A stretch of 55,044 bases of DNA from Blautia sp. (GTDB lineage: Bacteria; Bacillota; Clostridia; Lachnospirales; Lachnospiraceae): assembly GCA_023667395.1 (NCBI GenBank), contig JAMPAC010000008.1, forward strand, positions 1 through 55,044, given 5' to 3'. The notes under the pieces are model-generated. The model was not told the DNA's origin. It ran no database searches and saw only the letters and a program-made list of their open reading frames with translations. How positions within the stretch are numbered: position 1 is the first letter of the stretch; each line of letters opens with the position of its first letter. Shown here piece by piece: positions 1 to 6,972 of the stretch. The position numbers and the translations under genes are program-made.

Positions 1-2
1 CA

Positions 3-188
3 GTAACCACAAGGATTACTGGACATATATTGAATGGTCAGGTGTCAAACTTAGGCGATGAACAGGAACTGCATATAAGGCTGGGAAATACGGATAAGTC
101 TGCGCAAAGAGATGAAGTCCTAAAGTTGTCGGAAGTACCAGTAGATGCGGCGGATAGATTACAACATTTTTTTCCTTTTCAAAACTGA
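3..188 (+). CDS. C-terminal end of an unidentified protein (partial)
   Basis: The third frame is open from the left edge for 61 codons and ends at TGA 186-188. The visible tail begins VTTRITGHILNGQ and ends RLQHFFPFQN. It is polar with no membrane segment, and I recognise no family. The start lies outside the window. Codon use looks like the neighbouring genes, so this is probably the real end of a gene rather than a chance frame. A strong promoter begins 14 bases after the stop, so the next genes need not be cotranscribed with it, although they lie on the same strand. Confidence 0.5.
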   Translation, partial: VTTRITGHILNGQVSNLGDEQELHIRLGNTDKSAQRDEVLKLSEVPVDAADRLQHFFPFQN

Positions 189-201
189 CTATGGGTCAAC
201 C

Positions 202-230
202 TTGACAAAGCCCATACCGGATGCTATAGT
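202..230 (+). promoter_or_regulatory. Promoter of the RNA-repair genes
   Basis: TTGACA (202-207), a 17-base spacer and TATAGT (225-230), with a TG one base upstream of the -10 box (extended -10). This near-consensus promoter places transcription start near 237, about 330 bases before the RNA ligase start codon, so a long untranslated leader is predicted. Confidence 0.7.
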
Positions 231-565
231 AAGAGACGGTAAAAGAAACCGGATTGTGAAAGGAGTTCCCCATGTAATGCCATATTCCGACAAATGAATA
301 TAGAAAATATCACAGACACTGGCGTCAGAAGATGGCAGACAGTGGCTGAAGTTTTGTATATATAAAATTGGAATATCAGAGCAGCATGGAGTTTCTCCAA
401 ATATAAATAGAAAATGATGTACCGCCGGCGGCAGGTTTTGCTGGCAGGCGAGGTATTTTGTTTGTGTACGCTGTGGAAGATATTCTTTCGCAGTTTTTTT
501 GTTGCATTGAAGTGAAGAGAGCGGAACAAATTGCTGTAACCAGCAATTGAATAGGGGGATTGTAT
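231..565 (+). other. Long leader of the RNA-repair genes
   Basis: About 330 bases between the promoter and the ligase ATG. It holds a good ribosome binding site (AAGGAG, 260-265) followed by ATG-TAA (272-277), a start codon directly followed by a stop. An overlapping ATG at 277 gives a six-codon frame (MPYSDK) ending at TGA 295-297. The 3' end of the leader is the first copy of the hairpin repeat. No longer coding frame on the + strand was convincing. Its length suggests post-transcriptional control, but that is inference. Confidence 0.4.
504..553 (+). repeat. Leader hairpin repeat, copy 1
   Basis: The segment contains GAGAGCGGAACAAATTGCTG, then a four-base loop and CAGCAATTGAAT. The hairpin is AATTGCTG (529-536) paired with CAGCAATT (541-548). 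It ends just before the ribosome binding site (GGGGGA, 554-559) of the RNA ligase gene. The same unit recurs at 1359-1405 and 1513-1560, and a diverged relative precedes glgB. Confidence 0.7.
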
Positions 566-1354
566 ATGGAACAGATTATTAAATATCCGAGGACCAGGCA
601 TCTGGAGGGTTCCAGGGAGCAGCTGGGTGACGAGGATCTGAAATGTGTAAAACTAGAGGAAATACAGGGAAAGTACTTAGTCCTGGAAGAAAAAGTGGAC
701 GGCGCAAACTGTGGCATCAGCTTTGGCAGGGATGGGAAAATGTATCTGCAGAGCCGCGGGCATTTCCTGAACGGCGGCTACGGGGAGCGTCAGTTTGACC
801 TGTTCAAACTCTGGGCGGGCTGCTTTGAAGACAGGCTGCGCCAGCTGTTGGGAGACAGGTATGTGATGTATGGCGAATGGCTGTATGCGAAGCATACGGT
901 GTTTTATGATCGGCTGCCACATTATTTTATGGAATTTGATATTTTTGACAAAGAGGAAAGACGTTTCTTCTCAACCCGTAAGCGCAGGGAGTTTTTGCAG
1001 GGAGCGCCTTTTATACGGTCTGTCAGGGTGTTGGCGGAAGGAGAATGTGAGACCTTAGGCCACATCGGACAATGGATAGGCCCCAGCCTGTTCATCTCAA
1101 AGGAGCCGGAAAAAAGCTTCCGCGCACAATGCCAAAAGAGCGGGGTGGAGCCGGAACTTGCAATCCGACAGACAGACCTGACAGGGATCATGGAAGGGGT
1201 TTATATCAAGGTGGAAGACGGTGATTATGTGACCGACCGCCTGAAATTTGTCAGAGGGTCTTTTCTCAACACCATTCTGGATTCAGAGAGCCACTGGGTA
1301 AACCGGCCGATCATAGCCAACTGCCTGGCGGACGGGATCGATCTGTTTGGATGA
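566..1354 (+). CDS. RNA ligase family protein (ATP-dependent)
   Basis: A 262-residue nucleotidyltransferase of the RNA ligase family, predicted to seal 5'-phosphate and 3'-OH RNA ends through a lysyl-AMP intermediate. Motif I is EKVDGAN, with the adenylated lysine at about residue 43. An SRGH motif follows near 70. The motif III region is MEFDIFD, motif IV is EGVYIK and motif V is RLKFVR close to the C-terminus, so the set is complete and in order. Size suits a bare nucleotidyltransferase domain without a large accessory domain. The ATG at 566 is preferred over the TTG at 560 because GGGGGA sits six bases upstream of it. The HD-kinase gene 218 bases downstream on the same strand supplies the complementary end-healing activities, which supports an RNA-repair role. 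RNA rather than DNA specificity is inferred from family resemblance. Confidence 0.85.
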   Translation: MEQIIKYPRTRHLEGSREQLGDEDLKCVKLEEIQGKYLVLEEKVDGANCGISFGRDGKMYLQSRGHFLNGGYGERQFDLFKLWAGCFEDRLRQLLGDRYVMYGEWLYAKHTVFYDRLPHYFMEFDIFDKEERRFFSTRKRREFLQGAPFIRSVRVLAEGECETLGHIGQWIGPSLFISKEPEKSFRAQCQKSGVEPELAIRQTDLTGIMEGVYIKVEDGDYVTDRLKFVRGSFLNTILDSESHWVNRPIIANCLADGIDLFG

Positions 1355-1358
1355 GGGG

Positions 1359-1405
1359 CTGAAGTGCAGAGAGCGGAACAAATTGCTGTAAACAGCAATT
1401 GAATG
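1359..1405 (+). repeat. Leader hairpin repeat, copy 2
   Basis: Starts four bases after the ligase stop. It carries AGAGCGGAACAAATTGCTG, loop TAAA and CAGCAATTGAAT, with stem 1381-1388 / 1393-1400. Nearly identical to copy 3, 154 bases downstream. A 47-codon frame without a ribosome binding site opens at its end (ATG 1403) and stops inside copy 3 (TAA 1544-1546). Confidence 0.7.
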
Positions 1406-1512
1406 AAGAAAAAACAGTCTCGGAACGGGAGCACAATGTGCCAAAGGACGGCACATGGAAGGAATTTCCGGCTGCGAATTATGCAGATGGAAATTTCTTC
1501 CCCGCCAAGGGT

Positions 1513-1560
1513 GCTGAAGTGCAGAGACCGGAACAAATTGCTGTAAACAGCAATTGAATA
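1513..1560 (+). repeat. Leader hairpin repeat, copy 3
   Basis: Differs from copy 2 by one base in the 5' part (GAGACCGG against GAGAGCGG) and has the same hairpin and TAAA loop. It stops just before the ribosome binding site AAAGGTGA of the HD-kinase gene, the same placement as copy 1 before the ligase gene. Confidence 0.7.
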
Positions 1561-1572
1561 AAAGGTGATTTT

Positions 1573-2694
1573 ATGGCAGGAGGAATACTTGATGGGATTC
1601 GGGAAAATAACTTTTCTTTTGACTGGCTTGCCAGCTATTATCCGGGACTGGCCGCGTTAAAAAATGTTCCGCAGAACCCGGAATATCATGGGGAGGGGGA
1701 TGTCTACCGCCATACGGAAATGGTGTGCGGGAAACTGATAACACTCCCGCAGTGGCAGGAGGCCGGAAAGGAAGAACAGGAAATCCTGTTTTTGGCGGCA
1801 GCTTTCCATGATATCGGGAAAGCAGTCTGCACGAAGCAGGAGGACGGGAAGTGGATATCGCCCAAACATACCATGGTCGGGGAAAAGATGTTCCGCAGGA
1901 TGGCGTACAAGGAAGCGGAACAGTTCGGGCTGACTTTTGAGCAACGGGAAACGGTGGCTAAGCTGATCCGGTATCACGGGCTGCCCGTCTGGTTCTGGAC
2001 GAAACAAAGGCCGGAGCCGGATCTGCTGAAGGCGGCGGAAAGCATCCCGCTGCGGCTCCTGTACCTGCTCTCAAAAGCGGATACGCAGGGCAGGATGGAA
2101 AAGGAACCCGGACATATGGAAGAAAACGTGGAACTGTTTGCGGATTTTGCGCAAGAGGTTGGAGTATGGGAGAAGCCCTTTGCGTTTGCAAACCCATATA
2201 CGAAATATCAGTATTTTCATAAAGAGGGACTGTGGCATAAGGCGGAATTATATGATGACACATCGTTTGACGTGATTTTAATGTCAGGGCTGCCCCTGGC
2301 AGGGAAAGACAGCTGGATCGAGAAAAACGGCGCAGATATGCCCGTGGTTTCGCTGGATGCGATCCGGGAGGAATTGGGAGCATCCCCGGCCGAAGGTTCC
2401 GGCAAGGTGGTTCAGGCTGCCAAGGAGCAGGCGAGGATTTATCTGCGGCGGAAAGAGCCATTTATCTGGAATGCCACAAACATCATCCGGGAAACCAGGC
2501 AGAAGCTGGTAGACCTGTTTGCCGGATATGGCGCCCGGGTACATATTCTGTATCTGGAAGCGCCATACCAGGAACTGCTTGCCAGAAATCGGAAAAGGGC
2601 GCGTCATATCCCGGAACCCGTACTGGAGGAGATGATCCAAAAACTGGAGATTCCGGCGCCCTGGGAGGCATATGAAGTGCGGTATGAAATCTAA
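1573..2694 (+). CDS. HD-domain phosphoesterase / polynucleotide 5'-kinase (HD-Pnk type)
   Basis: A 373-residue two-domain protein. Residues about 1-230 are an HD phosphohydrolase: H47, the H79-D80 pair in FHDIGK, H99, H135 and D170 in SKAD. Residues about 232-373 are a P-loop kinase: GLPLAGKDS at 239-247, a likely catalytic aspartate in SLDAIRE (D262), a WNATN segment, and arginine-rich RNRKRAR typical of the lid of polynucleotide kinases. This order matches the described bacterial HD-Pnk enzymes (for example Runella slithyformis), in which the HD part removes 2',3' phosphate ends and the kinase phosphorylates 5'-OH ends. Together with the upstream ligase it would repair RNA cut to 2',3'-phosphate and 5'-OH ends. 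The start follows AAAGGTGA. The stop overlaps the convergent gene by four bases. Substrate is inferred. Confidence 0.85.
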   Translation: MAGGILDGIRENNFSFDWLASYYPGLAALKNVPQNPEYHGEGDVYRHTEMVCGKLITLPQWQEAGKEEQEILFLAAAFHDIGKAVCTKQEDGKWISPKHTMVGEKMFRRMAYKEAEQFGLTFEQRETVAKLIRYHGLPVWFWTKQRPEPDLLKAAESIPLRLLYLLSKADTQGRMEKEPGHMEENVELFADFAQEVGVWEKPFAFANPYTKYQYFHKEGLWHKAELYDDTSFDVILMSGLPLAGKDSWIEKNGADMPVVSLDAIREELGASPAEGSGKVVQAAKEQARIYLRRKEPFIWNATNIIRETRQKLVDLFAGYGARVHILYLEAPYQELLARNRKRARHIPEPVLEEMIQKLEIPAPWEAYEVRYEI

Positions 2695-4388
2695 CAGGGG
2701 CCTTTCCCGAACCGGACTTCACAGTCTTTCCGGTAAAAAGAGATTCCATAGCAGTCGATCTTCCGATATCCTTCCGCGCGCAGCTCCTCTGCATATTTTT
2801 GGTCATATATCTGCTGCAATGCCCTTTCCGCGTCGGCTTCCAGGTCGTCAATATTTCCGGAAACTTTCAGTTCCAGGATAAATGACCTGCCCCGGAGGGA
2901 AGGGCTTTTTACCATGATATCAGACCGTCCGCTGCCTGATTCGCGGTTGGATTTTACCAGGTAATTCTCGCTCTGACTCAGGATACCGGCAAGGAAACCA
3001 TGGTAGAAATTTTCCGCGCTGTCGTAGAAACTGATGGTGGGAAAAAGCTGCTGATTCAGGATCTCTCCCATCTTTTCGGCGTTTCCATCCTCCATTGCGC
3101 GGTAAAGATCCCGAAAATCCTGTTTTTCTATTCTCTTGCGGAACCAGCCCAGAATGGTATTCTGGTAAATGGTCTTGACCTCCGTATTGGGGATTTTCAC
3201 CTGCAGGAAGATGGAGGATTCTTTGAAATATTCGGATTTCTTCGTCAGGTATCCGGTGAAATAAAGGAAATTCCACAGGTTTTCACCCTTGTCGCGCATA
3301 TCCTCATAAGTGATTTCTTCGTGCACCTGTATATCCAGAGTCCCGCCGTTTAAGAGCGTCTCGATCTGTCCTTTCGTCTCCCTGTCGGCTTCTGCGATCA
3401 TATCCTTTATGATGTCATTGGAACTGGTGTTGATCCAGTATGGGCGGGGAAAAGCGTTGATGTCTGAATATAAGTCATATAAAAATTTGATAACACTCCA
3501 GGGGTTATAAACGTCGGCGTTTCCAAATAGATATCCATCGTACCATTCTTTCATGGTAGGAAAACGCTGTTCTGCTTTATAGTAGGCCATTGCCTGTTGT
3601 ACTTCCGGTTCTGTAAAGCCGAAATGTTCACTGTACCTTTGATCCAGCACAGAAATAATATTTAAATGATTCAATCCGGTAAAAATGCTCTCCTTTGAAA
3701 TCCTCAGACATCCAGTGATGACAGCAAACTGCAGGCAATCGTTGGTTTTCAGCGCAGATTCAAACAACGAACGGATAAAGTCAACCATTTCCGTGTAAAA
3801 ACCCTTGAAATATGAATTTTCCAGCGGCACATCATATTCGTCTATCAAAATAATGGTTTTATTTCCGGTTACCTGATAAAGGCACTGACTCAGGAATTTA
3901 AGCGAACCGGAGTAATCGTCATACTCTCCCTTCCCGGAGGCGATCCGCTGAAAGAGATTTTTACTGTCCGTGTTGATCTGATCACTTTCCAGCACATATT
4001 CATGCCTTCTGAATTCATCTGCAATCTCGGTCTTCAGCTTGCCATACGCGGACTCAAAGCTGCGCTGCTTCGCGGATTTCAAAGTCAGGTTGATCACGGG
4101 GTACATTCCCATCTGCCGAACATACTCTTCCCCGGCTGTCATGATCTTTAAGCCCTGGAACAGTTCCCGGTTCCGGGCATTTTTTTCCGCATCCATGGTA
4201 TCTTCAAAAAAGTATCGGAGCATGCTGAGGTTCAGTGTTTTGCCGAAACGCCTGGGGCGGGTGAAGAGATTGACCTTACCCTTTAAATCCAGCAGTTCTT
4301 TAATGAACATTGTTTTGTCCACATAGTAATAATCGTTTTTGATAACATCTTCAAAATTATCCACACCGATAGGCAGCGCTTTTTTCAT
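2691..4388 (-). CDS. AAA ATPase-like protein with C-terminal PD-(D/E)XK domain (DUF1703 type)
   Basis: A 565-residue protein of a family abundant in gut bacteria. The N-terminal AAA-ATPase-like domain opens with [12 protein letters not shown] and YYVDKT. It has a Walker A variant RPRRFGKT at 44-51 and Walker B in ILIDEYD. The C-terminal part carries a PD-(D/E)XK nuclease-like signature: SDIMV followed by FILELKVS, then a region of alternating acidic and basic residues (the DUF1703/PDDEXK_9 pattern). The cellular role of the family is not established; nuclease or mobile-element functions have been proposed. The ATG follows GGAGGTGTAATC. The gene is convergent with the HD-kinase gene and has its own promoter. 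It appears full length. Confidence 0.85.
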   Translation of the reverse strand: MKKALPIGVDNFEDVIKNDYYYVDKTMFIKELLDLKGKVNLFTRPRRFGKTLNLSMLRYFFEDTMDAEKNARNRELFQGLKIMTAGEEYVRQMGMYPVINLTLKSAKQRSFESAYGKLKTEIADEFRRHEYVLESDQINTDSKNLFQRIASGKGEYDDYSGSLKFLSQCLYQVTGNKTIILIDEYDVPLENSYFKGFYTEMVDFIRSLFESALKTNDCLQFAVITGCLRISKESIFTGLNHLNIISVLDQRYSEHFGFTEPEVQQAMAYYKAEQRFPTMKEWYDGYLFGNADVYNPWSVIKFLYDLYSDINAFPRPYWINTSSNDIIKDMIAEADRETKGQIETLLNGGTLDIQVHEEITYEDMRDKGENLWNFLYFTGYLTKKSEYFKESSIFLQVKIPNTEVKTIYQNTILGWFRKRIEKQDFRDLYRAMEDGNAEKMGEILNQQLFPTISFYDSAENFYHGFLAGILSQSENYLVKSNRESGSGRSDIMVKSPSLRGRSFILELKVSGNIDDLEADAERALQQIYDQKYAEELRAEGYRKIDCYGISFYRKDCEVRFGKGPC

Positions 4389-4435
4389 GATTACACCTCC
4401 ATGGTTCGCTTATTTCCAACTCCGAATATGGATTT

Positions 4436-4464
4436 ATTATACGCTATCCCAAACAAATATGCAA
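4436..4464 (-). promoter_or_regulatory. Promoter of the DUF1703-type gene
   Basis: On the minus strand TTGCAT (4459-4464), 17 bases and TATAAT (4436-4441), about 50 bases ahead of the start codon at 4388. Confidence 0.6.
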
Positions 4465-4507
4465 TCAAAAATTCGGGACAAACATATCGGTTAGAGGTAT
4501 AAACGAC

Positions 4508-5842
4508 TTAATAGTGATATCTCTTCCGGTTCCCGAGCCAGAAAACCACCGTCACCAGCGCCGCCATCACTTCCGCCGCCACAATGGAGATCCAGATTCC
4601 GTCGATCTGCCAGAAGATGGGCAGGATGATGATAGCCGCGATCTGGAATACCAGGGTCCGCAGGAAAGAAATGGCGGCGGAGATCAGGCCGTTGTTGAGG
4701 GCGGTGAAAAATCCCGAACCATATATGGCAAATCCTGAAAACAGGAAAGAAAAGGAAAATATCGCAAATCCCCTCAGTGTCAGGTCTAACAGGGCGGCGT
4801 CATATCCCACGAATAAAACGGAAAGCGGCCTTGCCAGTACTTCCCCCAGAACCAGCATACCCACAGAAAACGTGCCAGTTATGATAAGGCTCTTTTTAAA
4901 CAGGCTCTTTAATTCGCTGTGGTTCCCGGCACCATAATGAAAGCTGATCACAGGCGCAGTCCCAATGGTGTATCCGATAAAGGCCGCTATGAAGATCATG
5001 CTCACATACATCAGCACGCCGTAAGCTGCCACGCCGTTTTCCCCGGCATATTTCATCAGCTGCACATTGTAGAGCATACCCACCAGGGACATGGATACAT
5101 TGCTCATCAGTTCCGAGGAGCCGTTGGTACAGATTTTTAAAAGCGCCTTTCCGTCAAAGGAGGGTCTGGTAAATTTCAGGCGGCTGGTATTGGGACGCCA
5201 GAAATACAGGATGGGAAGCACGCCGCCGATGATCTGGCTGATCGCCGTGGCGCACGCCGCTCCCGCCACACCCCATCGAAATACCGCCATGAACAGCGCG
5301 TCCAGCACCATGTTGGCGACGCCTGCGGATACAGTAATGTAAAGACCCAGCTGGGGCTTCTCCGCCATGATGAAAAAGCTTTGGAATTCCTGCTGCAGCA
5401 TAAAGGCGGGAATGGCCGCCAGTATGATCCGCCCATAGAGGACGCAGTAATCCAGCATTTCGCCCTCCGCGCCCAGCAGGGCGGCGACGGGGCGGATGCA
5501 GATAACGCCCAGGATCGCGATCACAAAGCCCAGCCCCAGGGAGATGCAGACCACCATGGAAAACAGGGAATGGGCCTTTTCCATCTTGCCCTCGCCCATT
5601 GTCTTGGAGATCAGGGCGCTGCCGCCTGTGCCCAGCATGAAGCCGAATGCCCCCAGGATCATGAGGAACGGCATAATGAAATTGACGGCCGCAAATGGCG
5701 TCTTTCCCACAAAATTTGACACGAAAAATCCATCCACCACGCCGTAAATGGAGGTAAAGATCATCATGGCGATGGAGGGCAGCGTGAAGCGCAAAAGCTT
5801 TCCGTAAGTAAAATGGTCGGATAATTGAATGTTGAGTTTCAT
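4508..5842 (-). CDS. MATE family multidrug efflux transporter
   Basis: An integral membrane protein of about 444 residues with roughly twelve hydrophobic segments and the two-half layout of the MATE family. Near the N-terminus are FTLPSIAMMIFTSIYGVVDGF and GTGGSALISKTMGEG, typical of its cation-coupled drug or metabolite exporters. The frame opens at 5851, but the ribosome binding site GGAAGG lies only one base before that ATG and ten bases before the ATG at 5842, so 5842 is chosen. It lies about 86 bases downstream of a MarR regulator on the same strand, and the pair probably forms one operon driven from the palindromic promoter at 6404-6455. That arrangement suggests induction by the exported compound. 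Substrate unknown. Confidence 0.9.
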   Translation of the reverse strand: MKLNIQLSDHFTYGKLLRFTLPSIAMMIFTSIYGVVDGFFVSNFVGKTPFAAVNFIMPFLMILGAFGFMLGTGGSALISKTMGEGKMEKAHSLFSMVVCISLGLGFVIAILGVICIRPVAALLGAEGEMLDYCVLYGRIILAAIPAFMLQQEFQSFFIMAEKPQLGLYITVSAGVANMVLDALFMAVFRWGVAGAACATAISQIIGGVLPILYFWRPNTSRLKFTRPSFDGKALLKICTNGSSELMSNVSMSLVGMLYNVQLMKYAGENGVAAYGVLMYVSMIFIAAFIGYTIGTAPVISFHYGAGNHSELKSLFKKSLIITGTFSVGMLVLGEVLARPLSVLFVGYDAALLDLTLRGFAIFSFSFLFSGFAIYGSGFFTALNNGLISAAISFLRTLVFQIAAIIILPIFWQIDGIWISIVAAEVMAALVTVVFWLGNRKRYHY

Positions 5843-5928
5843 ATAGATCATACCTTCCTTGCAACAGTATATTTTTCAGGGAAATTGATTCTTCAGGGCA
5901 AACGGAACCGTTTCCAGTCTACGGCTTC

Positions 5929-6381
5929 TTATTTTGTTTCCAGGAATTTCCGCAGAAGCGAGCAGCGCTTCCCCGCCATCTCCACAAACAGCCTGTTCTC
6001 CTCATCGGTAAAAGATGCAAAGACCTGGTTTTCCGCCTGCTTCAGCGGGACAACGATCCGCTGCGCCAGCTGTCGCCCCTGGGGGGTAAATACCACATGT
6101 TTGCTCTTGCGGTTTCCGGGAACCGCTTCCAGCTTTATGACGCCCTGCTGCGCCAGTCCTTTCAATGCCGTGTTGATGGTCTGGCGGCTGAAAAACCAGC
6201 CGTTGCAGATATCCGCCTGGGTGACGCCTGCGTCCGAACCGTGGACCGCGTAGAGGATCCAGAGGGCGGCGTCCGACAGATCGTGGCGGAGGGCGTAATA
6301 GTGATAGATATCGTCAAGTTCTTTGTCATACTGATCCAGTAGAGCCCCATATTCCCTGTATTGATCGATGTTGTTTTCCAA
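5929..6381 (-). CDS. MarR family transcriptional regulator
   Basis: A 150-residue winged-helix protein. It has an N-terminal helix for dimerisation, a helix-turn-helix around TQADICNGWFFSRQTINTAL, and a wing region near EAVPGNRKSKHVVFTPQG. The recognition-helix residues SRQTINTALKGL fit MarR proteins. It is followed on the same strand by a MATE exporter and preceded by a promoter carrying a perfect 15-base inverted repeat, so it probably represses its own operon. Ligand-dependent relief is the usual MarR mode and is inferred here. Confidence 0.9.
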   Translation of the reverse strand: MENNIDQYREYGALLDQYDKELDDIYHYYALRHDLSDAALWILYAVHGSDAGVTQADICNGWFFSRQTINTALKGLAQQGVIKLEAVPGNRKSKHVVFTPQGRQLAQRIVVPLKQAENQVFASFTDEENRLFVEMAGKRCSLLRKFLETK

Positions 6382-6403
6382 AGCGGATTCCTCCCATAAA
6401 AAA

Positions 6404-6455
6404 TTGTCCCAAACCGGACAAAATGCATTATAATCCGGTTTGGGACAAAAGTCAA
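6404..6455 (-). promoter_or_regulatory. marR-MATE promoter with perfect palindromic operator
   Basis: Two 15-base arms, TTGTCCCAAACCGGA (6404-6418) and TCCGGTTTGGGACAA (6434-6448), are perfect inverted copies separated by 15 bases. On the minus strand the promoter is TTGACT (6450-6455), 17 bases, TATAAT (6427-6432). One arm fills the spacer between -35 and -10, and the other lies just downstream of -10. A bound MarR dimer at either arm would block polymerase. Confidence 0.8.
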
Positions 6456-6547
6456 CCTGCTGTTAGAAACGCAATTTTGGCTTCGCGGGAGGGGGTTGCC
6501 TGAACCGCTACCATTTTTACATAAAATAGGGGTATTGACTTTATCCG

Positions 6548-6600
6548 TTGACAAAATTGTCTACGTGATGTAGAATGCAATTAATTCTACAATATGTAGA
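6548..6600 (+). promoter_or_regulatory. blaI-blaR1 type promoter with two operator dyads
   Basis: Promoter TTGACA (6548-6553), 17 bases, TAGAAT (6571-6576). Two dyads of the TACA/TGTA type recognised by BlaI/MecI repressors overlap it: TCTACGTGATGTAGA (6560-6574) and TCTACAATATGTAGA (6586-6600), 26 bases centre to centre. The second ends just before the ribosome binding site of the repressor gene. Confidence 0.8.
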
Positions 6601-6613
6601 CAAAGGAGGAATT

Positions 6614-6967
6614 ATGGCGGAATATAAATTGGGCGAGATCGAGATGAAATTTGCGGAACTGATCTGGGGGCACGAGCCGATCCCCTCGGGGGAACTGGCG
6701 GCTTTATGTCTTAAGGAATTGAACTGGAAGCGCACCACCACTTATACGGTATTAAAGAGACTGTGCGACAAGGGGATTTTCGAGAACCGGAAAGGCGTGG
6801 TCACATCCCTGGTCTCCAGGCAGCTTTTTCAGGCGAAGCAGAGCGAGGAGTTTGTGGAGGAGGCCTTTGCGGGCTCGCTGCCTGATTTTGTGGCGGCATT
6901 TGTGTCGCAGAAGAAACTCTCCAAAGAGGAAATAGAGGAATTAAAGCGTATCATTGAGGAGGGGTGA
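6614..6967 (+). CDS. BlaI/MecI/CopY family repressor
   Basis: A 117-residue winged-helix repressor. It starts MAEYKLGEIEMKFAELIW, has a helix-turn-helix region ending in the WKRTTTYTVLKRL recognition helix typical of BlaI, then a KGVVTSL wing. A C-terminal dimerisation segment ends in acidic residues. In this family the repressor is cleaved after the membrane receptor is activated, freeing the operators. The ATG at 6614 follows AAAGGAGGA at 6602-6610; the longer frame from 6575 would lie inside the operator. The BlaR1-like gene follows after five bases, so the two are one operon controlled by the dyads upstream. Confidence 0.9.
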   Translation: MAEYKLGEIEMKFAELIWGHEPIPSGELAALCLKELNWKRTTTYTVLKRLCDKGIFENRKGVVTSLVSRQLFQAKQSEEFVEEAFAGSLPDFVAAFVSQKKLSKEEIEELKRIIEEG

Positions 6968-6972
6968 GGGGT

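Noticed and set aside
560-565. TTG start two codons upstream for the RNA ligase
   Set aside because: The ribosome binding site abuts it with no spacing, whereas the ATG at 566 has six-base spacing.
2691-2694. Four-base tail-to-tail gene overlap (also at 13645-13648) as a regulatory feature
   Set aside because: Overlapping stop codons of convergent genes are common and need no special explanation.
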